Assembly (NCBI GenBank): GCA_045617405.1
Contig: JAZLIL010000015.1
Coordinates: 1-7,303, forward strand
Direction of reading: 5' to 3'
DNA length: 7,303 nucleotides
DNA from: JAZLIL01 sp045617405
GTDB lineage: Bacteria > Bacillota > Clostridia > Lachnospirales > Lachnospiraceae
A program made the position numbers and the translations under genes. Shown here in pieces: positions 6,021-7,303 of the stretch; within the stretch, counting starts at the first letter, position 1; every line of letters begins with the position of its first letter. The notes beneath the pieces are model-generated. The model made no database searches. It had not been told where the DNA came from and was given only the letters and a program-made list of their open reading frames with translations.

Positions 6021-6026
6021 GATAAT
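6021..6026 (+). promoter_or_regulatory. Candidate -10 element of the secreted-protein gene
   Basis: GATAAT matches five of six bases of TATAAT. No recognisable -35 lies 16-18 bp upstream; that space is filled by the TAGTCAC boxes, which would fit an activator-dependent promoter. Transcription would begin near 6033, inside a leader hairpin formed by CGTCTG (6031-6036) and CAGACG (6055-6060). Confidence 0.4.
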
Positions 6027-6072
6027 TAAACGTCTGTGTTTCAGAAGTGATTTGCAGACGGAATACTTTTTC

Positions 6073-6078
6073 AGGAGG
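6073..6078 (+). promoter_or_regulatory. Ribosome binding site of the secreted-protein gene
   Basis: AGGAGG ends 5 bases before ATG 6084, which directly precedes a well-formed signal peptide, so this start is secure. Confidence 0.85.
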
Positions 6079-6083
6079 AAATC

Positions 6084-7214
6084 ATGAAGAACGTTACACG
6101 TATTTTATCCTTTATCTGTGCGCTGGCACTTATTGTTGCAGGCTTTGCCCCCTCATCAGTTAAGGCTGAAACCGGCGCAAATGTCAAGGTTGACAAGGTC
6201 TATGAGATTATGGCCAGGCTTAATGCCGATGAAACCGATTACATCAAAAAAGAGTTTAGCAAGACGGTAGAGTTTGCCGGCGGAAAGCTCAACTACACTG
6301 CAAGCCGTATTATGTTTTACAGCAACAGCGACAAGGATGCTGCAAAGAAGCTCAACAAGGCAATAAAAAAGGCTGCTAATAAGGATGCCCTTCAGTATTA
6401 CATCAACCTTTTTGAAGAGAACGGATACGAAGCCGGCGACAATCTTGTCATGAATGTCGATGTAAACAACATCTCTTTCTCAAGACAGGGAAACATCCTC
6501 TCATTAATGTTTAATGTTACCGCAGGCTATGAGACAAGTGCATATCCTGTTACACTTGTGAAAATCTGCAACATCAACCTCAACAACGGAAAGCGCATTA
6601 AGAATATCTCTTCCATCATTGCAGATGAAGACGGATTTAAGCAGGAAGTGCTTTCTGAAGTAAAAAGTCAGATAGAAGACATGAAGAACGACAAGGAAGC
6701 CGAATACGGTCTCTTCGACGAAATCGATGATGAAGCAATCTTAAACGAAATCATCTTGAGAAACATCGATTTCTTCTACCGCGGAGCTCAGCTCATCATC
6801 AACGAGGGAGTTATCGGACCTCATGCTGCAGGACCTAACGGTTTTTCTATTCCTCAGGAAGTTATTGACAAGTATTTCAAAACAGGAAAGTATCAGCTTA
6901 TCCGCCCTCTTTCCTCTTCAGTAATCTGTTTCGACGAAGAGCGCGGCGGAAGCTACTGGAACTGTGACTTTATCTCTGGTGATAATGTAGTGGTTCTCAA
7001 TAATGACTGGTACATTCCCGAGAAGATGTATAAGCTTCCCGCTGACGGAGATGCCTACACACATGCATTCTACTTCAAGGCAGTTAATCCCGGTACGGCA
7101 GAGATTCAGCTGACAAAGTACAATGCTTCCGGAGACAAGGAGCTTGACCACATGAACATTACCGTCAATGTCAATGAAGACCTGTTCTTCTTCGAAGTAA
7201 ATTCAGAAGGCTGA
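6084..7214 (+). CDS. Secreted protein with DUF4163/DUF3298-like and chagasin-like domains
   Basis: A 376-aa exported protein. Residues 1-28 are a Sec signal peptide (KNVTR, hydrophobic core to ~Phe21, VKA cleavage before Glu29); there is no lipobox or other membrane segment, so it should be released. Residues ~65-265 resemble the DUF4163/DUF3298 pair of RsiV and PdaC: a DUF4163-like part with AAKKLNKAIKKA, then FNVTAGYETSAYPVT, NINLNNGKRIKNISSI and the late FFYRGAQLIINEGVIGPHAAG with SIPQEVI. Residues ~275-365 resemble chagasin/inhibitor I42 proteins: GGSYWNC in place of the NPTTGYxW loop, LPADGDAYTHAFYFKAVNPGTAEIQL matching the central strands, but no clear RPW loop, so protease inhibition is doubtful. 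No deacetylase or other catalytic domain is visible. It has its own promoter region after a terminator, so it is probably independently transcribed. Function unknown; ligand binding at the cell surface is a guess based on the domain types. Confidence 0.8.
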   Translation: MKNVTRILSFICALALIVAGFAPSSVKAETGANVKVDKVYEIMARLNADETDYIKKEFSKTVEFAGGKLNYTASRIMFYSNSDKDAAKKLNKAIKKAANKDALQYYINLFEENGYEAGDNLVMNVDVNNISFSRQGNILSLMFNVTAGYETSAYPVTLVKICNINLNNGKRIKNISSIIADEDGFKQEVLSEVKSQIEDMKNDKEAEYGLFDEIDDEAILNEIILRNIDFFYRGAQLIINEGVIGPHAAGPNGFSIPQEVIDKYFKTGKYQLIRPLSSSVICFDEERGGSYWNCDFISGDNVVVLNNDWYIPEKMYKLPADGDAYTHAFYFKAVNPGTAEIQLTKYNASGDKELDHMNITVNVNEDLFFFEVNSEG

Positions 7215-7269
7215 CAAGAAAACTACATCGGTAATTGAATCACCGGGCATCATGTACAAGGGGGGTTCG

Positions 7270-7293
7270 CCGCGGGGAACAGATGCCCCGCGG
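7270..7293 (+). other. Perfect GC-rich hairpin downstream of the last gene
   Basis: CCGCGGGG (7270-7277) and CCCCGCGG (7286-7293) form an 8-bp perfect stem with an 8-base loop. It is flanked by G-runs (7260-7265 and 7292-7297) and lacks a T-tract on either side within the window, so it is not a canonical intrinsic terminator. It could be part of a terminator completed beyond the window, or a structured RNA. The rest of 7215-7303 shows nothing else recognisable. Confidence 0.4.
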
Positions 7294-7303
7294 GGGGTGG
7301 TGG

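Overview
The window looks like chromosomal DNA of a strictly anaerobic Gram-positive bacterium of the Clostridia, plausibly a Lachnospiraceae-type gut or rumen organism. The grounds are strong AGGAGG-type ribosome binding sites, a PhoP/PhoR-style two-component pair beside a Na/Pi transporter with a PhoU tail, and a ferredoxin/[FeFe]-hydrogenase-type protein. The assignment is inference from gene content. All five genes are on the + strand. The first two genes are visibly richer in G+C than the rest.

Positions 1-3731 hold a three-gene unit with no convincing terminator inside it: the C-terminal part of an OmpR/PhoB-family response regulator (cut by the window edge), a PhoR-like sensor histidine kinase starting at TTG 554, and a Na+/phosphate cotransporter with a C-terminal PhoU domain starting at ATG 1974. 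This suggests phosphate sensing and uptake. Both junctions around the kinase gene carry decayed direct duplications, with periods of 73 and 80 bp. Each copy contains the stop of the upstream gene and the start region of the downstream gene. Together they look like scars on both sides of the kinase.

Positions 3732-3955 are intergenic and carry a good sigma-A-type promoter. Positions 3956-5908 encode the most striking protein: two [4Fe-4S] ferredoxin motifs, an [FeFe]-hydrogenase H-cluster domain, a further four-cysteine Fe-S domain, and a complete methyl-accepting chemotaxis signalling hairpin, with no membrane segment. The four H-cluster cysteines are present, but the proton-transfer cysteine and the nearby acidic residues of catalytic enzymes are not. 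The protein is best read as a cytoplasmic chemoreceptor that senses H2, CO or redox state through a hydrogenase-like module. A terminator hairpin follows it.

Positions 5909-6083 hold that terminator and then a compact regulatory region: a perfect 9-bp inverted repeat inside a run of TAGTCAC-like boxes phased at 11 bp, just upstream of a -10-like GATAAT. Positions 6084-7214 encode a secreted protein with a DUF4163/DUF3298-like (RsiV/PdaC-type) part and a chagasin-like C-terminal domain. The last 89 bp are non-coding and contain a perfect GC-rich 8-bp hairpin.
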